Source of the DNA: Actinidia chinensis
Taxonomy: Eukaryota > Streptophyta > Magnoliopsida > Ericales > Actinidiaceae
DNA length: 19,558 nucleotides
Assembly (NCBI GenBank): GCA_009663005.1
Contig: VIGQ01001446.1
Location: forward strand, 12,501-32,058
Reading direction: 5' to 3'
This document shows, in pieces, positions 8,841 to 19,558 of the stretch. Every line of letters starts with the position of its first letter. The first letter of the stretch is position 1. Made by a program: the position numbers and the translations under genes. Under the pieces are notes generated by a model that saw only the letters and a list, made by a program, of their open reading frames with translations, had not been told where the DNA came from and did no database searches.

Positions 8841-8988
8841 TGACCTCTCCTTGTGTACTAGCCTGTTAAGTTGGCCCCTCCCAGGCCGGGGGGCCGGATC
8901 GAAAATCGGAGTTTCCTTTTAGGTAGCCACGCCCCCCCCCCCCCAACACAGTTATCCTTAAAACTTTCCGTGCTTGGTGGAGAGAAGA
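8841..8988 (+). repeat. Dispersed repeat, copy B
   Basis: This is the partner of the repeat at 5319-5470 in the same orientation, about 3.5 kb away. Block order is kept: TGACCTCTCCTTGTG, CCAGGCCGGGGGGC, GGAGTTTCCTTTTAGG, a C-rich block expanded here to 13 C (8932-8944), CAACACAGTTATCCTTAAA, and TGCTTGGTGGAGAGAAG. Similarity ends on the right after AGAGAAG in both copies, a sharp shared boundary. Same-orientation repeats can recombine to delete the segment between them, but no junction is seen here. Confidence 0.8.
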
Positions 8989-11900
8989 TAGACTGCTTAG
9001 ATTTATATAACTTATTAATCGGACGAGAATCAGAAACCTGTATGGTTCACCACGTCCCTCTGCTCCTTTTTTTTTGACTGTTTGTTATTTCCCCGGGAAT
9101 TCTTCTTTCTGAGATTTTAGGTCAATTCCGCTTTTTGGGCCAACCCCTTACTCTATTTCTTACCTGTCCGGCTTAATAACTATAATCGACAATTTCAACT
9201 GTAGATCCCCTTATGTTTATGATCTCCCGTATGCCGGGAATTTCTTCATTCGGCATTTTCGGACCAGTTGGTGCGCTCCGCATTTCTCGGGCGTGCCACC
9301 TCGTACATGGACCCTTTTGGCCTCGGGTTAGGGACAAGCACCGCAAATATGGAGTCTTTCTCATCCAGGAGCTATACGTAGGGGTAGAGGGGTTTCGTCC
9401 TGTACCGCGAACGCTGCATCCTCTTTTAGAATTGTGAAAAACTTACTTTCTTTACGTACGGGGGAGACGTCCTGACGATTAGGACTACTAGCTACCAGAA
9501 AAGAAAAAAAAGAAGTAGGAGAGTAGGGCAAAAAAAAATAGCAGGGCTATGTAAATAGATGGCTCACGCTTCTCACCTGCCCTCCTTGATATGTAGTAGG
9601 AGGTTCCTGGGCTAGGCACTATTTCAGACGTTAAGACGAAGATGAGGGGTTCTTTCTGCTTTCTTTCCCTATTCCAGTTGAGTTCTCTCGAGCAGCTTTT
9701 TGTTCTGGTTTTTATCGTCCCCCCATAATACAGCATTGGTTGTTAAGAATGAGAGGCTAATAGATAGAGTAGGGCAGCGAAAGCTCAACAAAAGTTTTCC
9801 ACGAGGGGAATATAAAGAGTCGCTTGAAAGATTATTTTTTGAATCTAAGTTGCCGCCTTTTTGAGGGAATTCAATTCCCCCCAGGGAAGTAAGTTTGTTC
9901 AGTCACTAAAAGCGTCCTTTCCCTTTTGGGAAAAGTATTTGAATTGCGTAGAATGTAGAATGGGACCGCTGATAATGGAAACGGTTTTTAAGTTTTGTAC
10001 AGGGATTGAGTGTCCTTTCTTTGGAGGCCCCCCCATACTAAACCTAAATAGGGGATTCCCCATAGAATGGATCAAAGTAGGGGCTCTTATCTTTCAACGC
10101 CTTTAGGGTTAGAGGGGAGGGAAATTAAAAAAAGAGTTTCGCCCGAAGAGATGAAGGAATGAATCATAAAGGTTCGAGGAAGGTACGCCCGTCTGGAGGG
10201 GGGGGGGGGGCTATTAGGGGCCCAATCTAACAATTCGAATTGCTACTCTTTATGTTCCAACCCCTATTTTAAATTTAAAGACTCTTCCTGTTCCTTTGGG
10301 ATGCCTTTTTTCTCATTCTGGCCGGGATCCCGTAGGTGGGTGTGCTGGGTGGTCAAACGACTTATTTTGGTATGGGTTTAGTCATTGAGAACGCTATTCT
10401 CAGATGGGGAATAGGCAAAAGGGGGGACGCAGCCCCGAAAAAGCCGGCCTTCTGAGGAGAGGGACTAAAAAAAAATTTTCTATTATATCTATGGAAAATT
10501 TCAATCGAGAAGAATTAAAGAATTAGATTTTTGAGGCCTGTCAACGTCAAATCAAGTACTAGTAAGAACAGAAGGGCCCAATCAATGGTTATTGAAAAAA
10601 CTGTTGTATAGGAAGAATGTACCGAACAGCCATACTAGCCTGGGGGAAAAGGCGCTGCCTCTTAACTAGAATTAATGTTATGAAGGGATGGAGATCGAGT
10701 GCATTTTCCACTCATGAAGCGGGGGGAGATTGACAAACCGATTTCAAGGGAAAGTGGGACAAGAGAGAGAGTCTTTTTCGACAGTCTTTGTCTTTCTTCC
10801 GAAAAACCTCCTTCTCCAGGGTCTTCAGGAACAAGGTAAGGGGCCTTCTATTCTCCGACCGAGCAAAGCGCGCCTGCTGGTGCTAAATAAAGGAGGAGTA
10901 GGGGGCGTGCGTTGGTTTTGTTAGGATTTCCATATCTGCCCCACCGTCCTTTATTTCAAGGTGAGATAAGTGGCCTCAGGGTTGTTTCTGCCGTCATGTT
11001 TTTGAGTATCTGAATCATTGATTATGCCATTTACTATCTATGGGTTTTCTTTCCACGTGGCCAAATCACTCTCTTGGGCTATCTCCCGCGTTAGGAATGT
11101 CTTTCTTGTAATTCAGGCCCATTTTCTTGCAAAAATCTAAGTGAGGTTATTAGTTTTTTCAAAATAAGTCAAGGTTGTCGTGGTTTCCAGATACTAGCTC
11201 TATCTCCGAGTTACTTAGATATACAGAGAGGGGGGGCCTATTCTAGTCATCCACAAAACTGATTGTCTGTAAGAGACTAGTCCAGCTATATTTTTTGTTC
11301 CTACAGGAAAAGAGTAGGGGGGGACCTACAATATAGTAAGAGAGTTCCTAAGGGGGGCTTACCCCTAAACGAATCGTTTGAAAGGCTTAGAGGGGGCCCG
11401 GGAAAGGGAACAAAAGGACCAAGAAAAGAGAAGGGGACTTGAAGTCAGGGACACGATTCGATTGAGGACAGAGAAGGGTTCCATAAAACATTTATTTATC
11501 TGTGCTTCTTTTCAGCCTTAGGACGCGGGGGAAACTCGATAGGGCATCGGTCCGAAAAGCAAAAAATAATAAAAAATAATAATAAAAAACAAGAATATTT
11601 AGGGGCAATCAGTTGACTTTTTTCGTAAGGAAATACCTCTACATCCTTCCATTCCTCAGGATATTTCGTTATTCTTGTCTGGTTTAATTTTTTATTTTCT
11701 TTGACGTTTTCTTGGATCTATCTCTTGGACTCAAGGCGCAGAAAAAAGGAACGGATAACTGCCGCTCTTGTTGATCAATAAACTATACCTTTGAATAGGG
11801 TTCCTTCTTCTGATGGTTAAAGGAAAGCACGGGTCATCTAAACAGGCCACATGGAATTTTGTAAAACTCTTTTTCTTCACTTACGTAGCGCCGGCTTCGC

Positions 11901-12065
11901 CTTGCATCTATTTCGTTGCTCTTTATCATTTATTTGTGGAGTTATCTAACGATTAGCTTCATTAGCTTTTAGGAATACCTTTACTACCGGCTTTCCTTTT
12001 ATAGTACTTAAAAAGTCTACTAAACAATCGAAAAAATAATGCAATCCCTTTCTTTTTTAAACACG

Positions 12066-12106
12066 AAAAAAAAAAAAAAAACAAAAAAAAAAAAAAAAAA
12101 AAAAAA
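12066..12106. repeat. Interrupted poly-A, 40 of 41 bases
   Basis: Sixteen A (12066-12081), one C, then 24 A (12083-12106). It is the longest low-complexity run in the window. I see no coding body, internal promoter or duplicated flanks that would make it the tail of a retroposon. Confidence 0.85.
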
Positions 12107-15056
12107 TAGGGGGCAGCTACAAAAAAAATTCCAACAAATTCACAATGACCGAATCCTCTTCTTTGCTCTATATAACAGGGACCGTCTCACCCCCCAGGCC
12201 CCTATTTAACCCCGCGTGGCTAAAAGTAAGCCCAAGAGCTCCAAAACTCCCAAAACAACCAGAAGAATAAAACACGGAGCAAGAAGGAGAAACCATGAGC
12301 TTTCCTCGGGCAAACTTCACTGTTGAAGAGTTTAGGGGGCTGAAAAAGAGCTCTTTGTATTAGGGTTGGTTTGGCTGGGGCTTCCAGACAAGGGAAGATG
12401 AAGGATTTAAAAAGTGTCGAAAGCAAAGAAGCAAACGGTTTTACCGTTCAAAATCAATAAAATAAAAGAGGGTTTTTTAAGTACTAAGCCAAACTTGGGC
12501 CTTCCAACCTTGCGACAAAGAGGGGATTAGAGAGGCTATCATATTTATATCCGAAGATATCTCACAAATCCATGTCCATCTTTTATCAGCCAAACTCCCC
12601 CAGAGATCCAGATAGTAAGAGCCTCAAACTGGTTCAGTCAGTAGTAGAATAAATTAGTCGATTTGGATTTGGGCCCCCTACCAAAGGATTGAAGGAGGCC
12701 AAGGGCTCTGCTGTGAGTTGTGGATAGATTGAATCGACATTTTGTGCTTTCAGCAAGTAGGCGACGCGAATCTATGGCTTCTATCTTTCAATCGGATACC
12801 AATGCATGGGGATTGGTTTTTGGAAAAGCGCTCAAGATGGACCTTGCAAGGAAAGAATTATTATAGGTTTGTCTTGTGTATCCGTAACAAAAGTGGTCCA
12901 TTTATTGGATGGGTGCAGAACGACAGGGGATGATTGAAACGGGCGTCGTGGGTGGATTCACAATTCCACTGGCCTGATCCACTTGGCTACCATTCCGCCC
13001 CTACCCCCGCACAAAGGTTTCAGTCTCTAATCTACGATTCAGATCCTTCTCCCCATTACCGGCTATCAAAAAGGAGAAAGCTTTTTCCTCTACTAGAGTA
13101 TAAAGGAAGTCTATTGTTTGTTGTTCGGAATTCGGGGGAAAGAAAGCTTCAACAAGGTAAGAAGCTTCCTGGCAAAAGCTTCAAAACGAAAGAGGTTGGG
13201 ATGTTCACTTTCATTGATTTGAATGCAAACTTTACTTAAGAATTAATTAAAGAAAAGCGGGCCGGGGCAGGGGCAGTAGTTTTTGATTTGATTGGAAGGG
13301 GGGCTCATTTAGTAGACAGGCGAGCGAGCAGGCAAGCACCTACTCCTATCAAAAAATTGAAAAAGGGCAGCAAGCTACGCTTGAAAGGAAGCGAGGCAGG
13401 CATCTATCAAGAGAAAGCCCATGCGCGCTCGGGCCCCTCTTGTATAGGGGTTCCAAAACCTGCGCACCCCTAAAACTACCAAAAGCTTGTTTGAGCTACT
13501 ACCAGGGAATTTAGGGGAATATTAAAAAAGAAGCCCCTTTCTATTAGTTACAGGTTTTGTCAAAAGGCTTTCCTTTAGTTCCTTTATGACACCTAAAAAA
13601 AAAATATTATAATTAGGGGGTATTTAGGGGGGGCGCTTAACGAGCAATCAAACTAAAGCGCTAACGCGCCTTTTAACTATAAGATTAGAAATAGAAAAAT
13701 AGAAGGGCCCTTTCTTTCTTCAAAGTTCAAAAACTTTTTGTTTCTTGGCTTTAGTTTCAAAAAAGGGGGCGGCGCGTACGGGGTAAGCACTTTCTTTTCA
13801 GGGCTGGGCGTAGCCATTATCTATTCATCCTCTTTTTTAAAAACGGGCATATTTAGGGATCTCTCTTTTTCATAGATCTTGAAACCGGATCAATAATCCA
13901 TTTCTCAATAGGATATATCTATCGATTAGAAGATTATAAGATCTCTATCTGGATCTTCTATCTCCATTATCTAATATGGAAGAGAACCAACACATTAAAG
14001 GGGCGTAACCAACGGAAGGTTCTCCCCTGTCCCCGACATTGTTCTCCCGACCGAATGTCCCCTGGGCGGGGAAAAAAAGAAAGGGGCCACAATTTCTCTT
14101 TCTTTCTTCAATCGTCCGATAGGGACAAGTGGGTTGGTTCGTTTCCTCCTCCTATCTACCGAAATTCTCTGTCTTCGTTCGTTGATCATGGTTGGGCGAA
14201 AAAGGGTAGTTGTAGAGGAGCGGCTTGTGTTTGGGAAGGGGCTCTTCCCCTTTCCATTTTGAAAGTTAGGGAGGGCCTCTTCCCACCATTTCCGGCCTAT
14301 TATTGAATAGGGATTGGACGGATGTTGAAGGTTTTAGCCTTGCTACCAAGCACCCACTTGATAGCTAGTCGCCCAGAAAAAGAAGCGGACGAGGGAAGGC
14401 GAAAAGCTTGTCGTAGAGAAGGCAAAAAGCTCCCCCCCCTGTAGTCGTAGTTTACTCGGCTTCGTCGCTAACTTTGATTTATTCAAAGCGTAACCGGACG
14501 GTTTCCCGAACTTTCTCTGGGTTTCCCGCAACCGTAACCATTTTTTATTCCTCATCCATATAATATAAACCCTTTTTTATTATTTAAAAATACCGGTATA
14601 CGCCTTAAAAAAAGTAAAATAAAAGGAAGGATAAGCTTGCAGTCTATAGCTATCGCATTACCACCTTCCTTCATTTCCTACTGCCTCCTTCGGTGATAAA
14701 GTTCCCTTCCCTTTCTAAAAAAATGCCTGATGGTCTGCTAAGGCAAACGTAACAAAAGTGGAAGCTGCCCGCTGTTTGGCTCTGGAACCCTCTTTCTTCC
14801 CCATTCGGGTTGGGTTGCCCCAAGCAGAAAGAGAAGTACAGTAAGAAGAATGGAACCACTGGGTGGAGAGTCGTCTGCAGTTCACAACGTGGGCAAAAAA
14901 AGACGACTGGAGGGGGGGAGGAAAGCGGAAAAAAACACGGGAACCGATTTCCGCTTATTCCGGTTCTTTTTTTTCGGTAGCGAAATCAAGGTTTATGAAA
15001 AGTAAGCGAAAGTTTCTATGGTGTTCTACCTTTGGCGTTAGCTCGGTCAAGTGGAA

Positions 15057-15075
15057 AGGCTCCGACCTGGAGCCT
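15057..15075. repeat. Compact stem-loop with 7-base stem
   Basis: GGCTCC (15058-15063) pairs with GGAGCC (15069-15074) around the 5-base loop GACCT, and A15057 with T15075 adds a seventh pair. It is GC-rich and tight. It lies about 690 bases upstream of trnE. It could be an RNA 3'-end element for an upstream transcript; nothing else supports that. Confidence 0.5.
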
Positions 15076-15766
15076 CGTTAGACTCAGCGGAAAGTGTAGT
15101 GTAAAGGTGTTAAGTGAAAGAGGAATTAAAAGAGGAGAAATTCAGTCTGTCCCTTAGCCTAGTCTATAATCCACCAAGGATGACGCAACTCCGTTACCGA
15201 CGGGCCTTACTACTAAATTTAATTAATTAAACGGCTACTCTAAGGCGATGCATAAGCGGAGCTTTTCCTTAACCAGCTTGACCAACCTTCGGTTCCCTTC
15301 AGCACCCTTTCTTTTTTCTTTAGTTCGACCTAAGAGTGGACCTTCGGTAACCTCCCAAGTACTTTCTTTCTTTAATCTACGACACCTTCCGCCACTTCCC
15401 AAACGGGCGCTTGCGCCCCTTTTTTCTTTTAGGGAAACAAAGAGGAAAAAGAGGCGGCTGAGTGGGGGGGGATGAAAAGAAAAAAAAAAAGAAAAAGGGG
15501 ATCAGGGGGGGCTTTATGGATCGGAGAAAAGGGAAACGGAAAGGGGGAGAAAGGGTGGGCACGAGTGTTGGTTGTGGTCACTGGGGTTCGGTGGTGGGAA
15601 AAAGGAAACCCGTAGGAAGGGGGGGACGACCCGGCAGAAATCACATAAGGAAAATCGCCAACATGACACACAAAACGAAATCTTGTGAATTGCGTTATAG
15701 AAACAAAACAAAACGAAACCACTTCTATTCTCGGAGGGCTTAGTATATGGAAGATGGGCTTTTTTG

Positions 15767-15844
15767 GTCCTTTTCGTCAGTGGTTTAGGACAATCTTCTT
15801 TTCATGTCGGAAGGACACGGGGTTCGATTTTCCCGTAAGGGATA
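15767..15844 (+). tRNA. trnE: tRNA-Glu (anticodon UUC), plant mitochondrial type
   Basis: This tRNA reads glutamate GAA/GAG codons in mitochondrial translation. The acceptor arms GTCCTTT (15767-15773) and AAGGGAT (15837-15843) frame it, with discriminator A at 15844 and no encoded CCA. The anticodon loop TTTTCAT (15799-15805) holds TTC at 15801-15803. The T arm (15817-15836) shows ACGGG, TTCGA and CCCGT, and a D-loop-like GTGGTTTAGGA lies at 15780-15790. Order and bases match the plant mitochondrial trnE I know, apart from about seven inserted bases and one loss, giving 78 bases instead of about 72. As written, the extra bases swell the anticodon stem and T arm and would impair folding. I read them as likely sequence error, but decay of a copy is possible. 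No other tRNA gene is seen near it. Confidence 0.9.
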
Positions 15845-17320
15845 GGTATGAATTCCCGGCCGCTTTCAGTTTAAGTCAGTGGTTCATTGCTGAGTGATCG
15901 CTCGCTATCTGGATGGACAAAAGGTGGTCCGGAAGTTCTCTTCTCCCCAGGCAAGCAAGACGGCTCACCAACTTCTCGCAGTAATGGAACTTCTGAATTC
16001 TTCCTAGTCTTAGATGTCCTTTCATAGGGAAGTGGTCTCGAAACCTCGACAGACACAGACAAATCTCCATGCATGCGTTATTTCTCTCCTCCCTCAGCCA
16101 TACATCTCTTTTTTCATTTTTTTTCTCTTTGGGCTACCCGTTTTTTTTTGGGGTTAGGCCATTGAACCTCACCCTTCTTAGGTGCTTGAGTGGTGATTTC
16201 CTCCCCCCCCCTAATACCTACTACCATAGTTCTGTCTATGGAGCTTAAAGCTTTCAACCATGGCATGGCAGTAAGTAAGCAAAAAAAGGGGGGGGGGCAG
16301 TTAAGTGGGGCCTAGGTCTCTTCGGCCAGCCTTCGCCTTTCTTCAGTGTGGCCAAGTTTTTGAAGCGTTCAACGGTTCTTCGGCCTAAACCACCTATCTT
16401 TCAAGGTGAGGCTTTTTTCATATTGAAAAGCTAAATGGCTAGTTGCCCTGCCCTTGTTCAAGAGAAAGTGAGGGGGACTTTCTTTTTTTAGCTACCGGGC
16501 CCCCAAACAAAACGGGGGAAGCTTTCTCACCAAGGGGGACCTTCAACGCCCGGTCAAAAAACCCGACATTCATAGTTAGCCCGCTAAACTACAGAGAAGG
16601 GAAGGAGGTAACACCCAAACATCTCCCCACGAGTATCGAGAAGAGGAAGGAGCCGAGGTTCAAAACTTTTTACCAAAAGCGGCGGGGACAAGTTTCTCGA
16701 CAAGGGCCCTTTTACTTCACAAGTTTAGTAAGTAGCCCTTTACTAATTTGGCCAAACACATTCAACCCAACCCACATTTATTTGTCGACGAAAGGGAATC
16801 GATCACTCTCGGCTGATCGAAAAAAAAAAAAAGATCCGGGCATTCTCCAACGTACACTCCCTTATTCACTTACGGGTAGTTTTACGGAAGGGAAAGACGA
16901 GTAGCAGTTCAGAGAAACAGATTCCCCTTTTTTCGTCCGTCCCAACCTGAGTCAAAGGTAATAGAGCCTTTAAGATGCGGGGCATTCATTTGTTCAAGCC
17001 CGGGGAAAAAAAAGGTTTGGGGGACAGGAGGGGGAACTACGGGAATCGTTCCAGTCCCCGGGGAAGTGAAAGGTGGTCAACCACAAAAGTAAATTAGACA
17101 CCAAAGAGGTTCTATATAAGGTTAGATAAAGGGGGGGGGGTGAAACTAAAACATAAACTACAAGAGTTTTTTAGACTGCAAGCAACCTGATAACCAATAA
17201 TAGAATAAGACAAGATTTCCATTATTTCTTCCAATTATGTTCCCAAGATTACGTTATTAATTCGACGAAAAAAAAAAGAAAAACGTTTTTTTTTTAAAGG
17301 CCAAAATTTAATTTAAAAAC
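15845..17320. other. Gene-free spacer between trnE and the rrn18 fragment
   Basis: No gene is recognised. The longest open frame (16443-16904, +, 153 codons) has a basic, proline- and serine-rich translation with no known domain, and nothing marks its start. The right end, from about 17100, becomes AT-rich with runs of 10 G (17131-17140) and of A and T. Confidence 0.45.
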
Positions 17321-17358
17321 GGCGAAACCCATTTCCCAGGGGTGACGGGCGGTGTGTG
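17321..17358 (-). pseudogene. rrn18: Fragment of mitochondrial 18S rRNA gene (rrn18)
   Basis: Read on the - strand this is the universally conserved CACACACCGCCCGTCAC block of small-subunit rRNA, followed by CCTGGGAA, TGG and TTTCGCC. That continuation matches plant mitochondrial rrn18 as I recall it, not plastid 16S. Similarity stops on both sides: upstream the expected TTGTA is replaced by unrelated sequence, and downstream the expected CGAAGC is replaced by AT-rich spacer. Only about 38 bases remain, so it cannot make functional rRNA. It is best read as a small fragment spread by recombination, as is common in plant mitochondrial genomes. Confidence 0.6.
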
Positions 17359-17370
17359 CGGGTTTTATAG

Positions 17371-19300
17371 GTGTTTTTTGTGTACAGGGGCACACAGGGG
17401 TACTTCTTTTGGGTCCTTAGTGAGGTCGGAAAAAATTACTCCGGATCCCAAATCGCATTTGCTGGGGAAGGAAGAGGAAGCCCCAGTTCGGACCCCAAGT
17501 CGAATTCTTTGAACTTCCAGGAAACCAATGAGGGTTTAGCAGGGGGGCTGAAAAGCATGTCTGCAGACCTTGGACCCGATTTTGAAAAGAAAAACAAAAT
17601 TAGAGAACTAATGAAACATGGTAACTACCATTTGATGGTCTGCACAAGATTACTGAAAATCCGGACAAGACCCAAGGCAAAAACAGCAGCAGGGGCAATA
17701 CCATCGCAAATCAATACACCCTGTTGCCCCGCGCCTGGGTCTTCCCAGGGTGGATGGTACTACCAACGGGAAAAATACCCAACCCTGCACAAAATCCGAA
17801 TTTGTTTTTTTTTCTTTGCCATTTACCAAGATCAACCAATAGAAAGTCAAGCCCGATATTTAAGCAGAGGAAAAGAAAAGATGATAAAAGGAACAGGGGG
17901 TGACAAAACAAGCTGGAAAGTCTGGAAAGAAAAAAAGAAAGGAAAAGATCAGGGGGTCTGACAAGGGAATTCGGGGGGACACGCTTAGGGAAAGCGTAAA
18001 CTTCTCAGAAATCTATGATTCTTTTTCAGATTCTGGAAAAGGGGGCTCCCTCCCAAAATAACAAGGGGGGGGGACGCCCGATTTCGGACAAGTTCATGGG
18101 TCCCCATGTCCGTTCCAACCGATTCTTCCCCAGGGGCCTATGTGGAGAAATGGTTCACACCATTTAAGGAATGGAGAAAGGATACCCGCATGCCAGCAGT
18201 TCCAAAACGAGGGCTTGGAAACAGGGACCTGCTTTTGAAATGGTTTGTTTCAAAACTCAACTCGTAGGGCACAACAGGAAATCCCGTAAGGCTGGGACAA
18301 AAGACACGGATTATGGACACAAATGGATTTATTTCTTGGGACACCACAGTAAAATCGCTTTTAAAACTGGAGATGCCCACCAGGGGGGACCGTTACTTAA
18401 CTTGCATAGGATGCAAGAAGGAAAGGGGGGCCAACTTGGAATCATTTCCGGGCCTTTCTGACGGCCCAAAGATAAGAGGAGGAATTGGGCAGAGGACCAA
18501 AGATTCAAACAAAAAAAACCACCTATTGGCCCAAAAGAAAGATAAATGGTAAAGCGCTTTTTCTGGAAGCCCCAAAAACCTTGGAAAGGGGAGGGCCCCC
18601 TTACTTTCCTCAAAACCCTGGCATTTGGGGGGCCCACCAAATACTTCCAGTTACGCCGAGTTTGGTGATTGTCGGAGGGGAAAAGGGTAAGAAAAGATGG
18701 AATTCTGGTAAATTGATAAGGGATTATGAAAAGGCCTTTTGGCAAGTCCATGTTAAGAACAACAAAAACCCAATTCTGGAAAAACTGGACAAGTCAAAGG
18801 AAGACCCCCCCCAGCCCAGGAAGCAAGAAAAAAAGTTCCAGAACGGACAGAAGTGGACAGATTGATCTACCTTCCCAACCGGGCCCGAAAGAGCCAAAAG
18901 GCCAAAAAACATCTATGTTTCAGGGGGGGGCCCTTATGGGCTCCCCAAAGCCCATTGTGGTTCCTCAGGAACCCGACAACCAGTTACCAGCACAGGGAAA
19001 AGCTCAGGGGACGGGGAGGAACAAAGCTCAGCCAGTGCCCACAGGGGGGAAAACGCTTCACCCCCCGGCCCCACGAACAAAAGAACACCAAAGGGAAGTT
19101 TTGGTGTACCACAAATCAAAGAAAAGAAGGGAATTGTTTCAAGTCCAGGGACAGTTCATTTTTCGTGGGTCAGGGTTTCTGAAACTGGTGGGAGGAAAGC
19201 TTGGGAAAAATTGGATAGCTTTAGGATGCCTTCTTCCTTTGATGCTTGGCTTTTGGCTCGGGCAACTGGGTTCAGGAAGGGCTTAACTTTTAAAGGGGGA
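17371..19300 (+). other. Unassigned T-poor region with long open frames
   Basis: From just right of the rrn18 fragment the + strand becomes rich in A, G and C and poor in T. Stops are therefore rare and open frames overlap in several frames: 17371-17961 (196 codons from a GTG), 18171-18461, 18485-18865 and 18726-19286 (186 codons). The translations are rich in Lys, Gly, Pro and Gln. I see no reverse transcriptase, polymerase, zinc-knuckle or other known motif. If the indel load of the rest of the window applies here, the open frames reflect composition, not coding. It could be transferred DNA of other origin or simply spacer; I cannot decide. Confidence 0.4.
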
Positions 19301-19558
19301 CCTCGGAATTCTCGATCCTCCAATTCAAGCCAGGAATCAAAAAAAAAAACAGAGTCAAAAAGATGAAAAGGGGAGGAGGGAAAATGTGCACAAAAACTCG
19401 GAAACAAACAACGCAGTAAATTGGGTGGTGGGGCCTCAAAACGGGGCTATGTATGGGGCTTTATATATATCTTACCGGGAGCTGAGTCAACTTAGATGGC
19501 TTTAGCTCATATACGGAACGCTGCTTAATAAACTTGCTATGGATTCCATATCTTTTTT

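Larger units (their letters stand above)
8990..15766. other. Long gene-free spacer
   Basis: No gene is recognised on either strand across almost 6.8 kb. Open frames stay at about 101 codons or less, and none has a recognisable domain. The stretch contains 13 G at 10198-10210, an AT-rich patch of AAT/AATA units near 11565-11592, an interrupted poly-A at 12066-12106, GATCT-rich AT sequence near 13870-13980 and a hairpin at 15057-15075. Its texture of mixed GC islands and AT patches matches plant mitochondrial spacer. Confidence 0.5.

Noticed and set aside
12066..12106. Poly-A run as the tail of a retroposon
   Set aside because: No element body, target-site duplication or similarity to a transcript is visible on its left.
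12730..13240. Two consecutive open frames (12742-12933 and 12934-13239) that abut in the same frame
   Set aside because: They looked like one gene split by a stop, but the combined translation has no recognisable family, so no gene is claimed.
16443..16904. 153-codon open frame on the + strand
   Set aside because: The basic, low-complexity translation has no start context or domain, and it runs over a poly-A run.
17371..19300. A virus-derived or retroelement coding region
   Set aside because: I looked for polymerase, integrase, protease and zinc-knuckle motifs in all frames and saw none, so only an unassigned region is reported.
1..19558. CRISPR array or phage-type defence system
   Set aside because: There is no regular repeat-spacer pattern, and the sequence is of plant mitochondrial type.

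Overview
The window looks like plant (probably flowering-plant) mitochondrial DNA. Three independent anchors support this. The first is exon 1 of nad1, followed by what looks like the 5' half of its split group II intron (about 3774-4480, + strand). The second is a plant-mitochondrial-type trnE-UUC (15767-15844, + strand). The third is a short piece of the 3' region of the mitochondrial small-subunit rRNA, rrn18 (17321-17358, - strand). The rest resembles the long, gene-poor spacer typical of these genomes: scattered short repeats, stem-loops, AT-rich patches and many homopolymers.

Layout. 1-3680 holds no gene, only an AT-rich inverted repeat and homopolymers. 3686-4480 has a short direct repeat, nad1 exon 1 and its downstream half intron. 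4480-5720 is spacer with a pair of adjacent hairpins (4714-4761), a third hairpin, a polypurine tract, one copy of a dispersed repeat (5319-5470) and an inverted repeat. 5720-8840 is spacer with one hairpin. The second copy of the dispersed repeat is at 8841-8988. 8990-15766 is spacer with long homopolymers. Then come trnE, more spacer, the rrn18 fragment, and a T-poor stretch (about 17370-19300) with long overlapping open frames that I cannot assign.

The most important property is at base level. Every recognisable gene carries many extra single bases, mostly duplications of a neighbouring base, plus a few losses. In nad1 exon 1 the conserved protein blocks drift steadily: they sit 9, 17, 26, 25, 28 and 30 bases further from the start than in the family. 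trnE is 78 bases long instead of about 72. Homopolymers of 10 to 24 bases are common. A high, uniform indel load with otherwise well-kept sequence fits uncorrected long-read sequence better than old decay, although a nuclear mitochondrial insertion is not excluded. At this indel density no protein gene could stay open, so the mostly short open frames (longest 196 codons) say little about whether the spacer once held genes.

How the parts work together: nad1 exon 1 would be joined in trans to exons encoded elsewhere to make a membrane subunit of respiratory complex I, and trnE would serve mitochondrial translation. I found no convincing new system.
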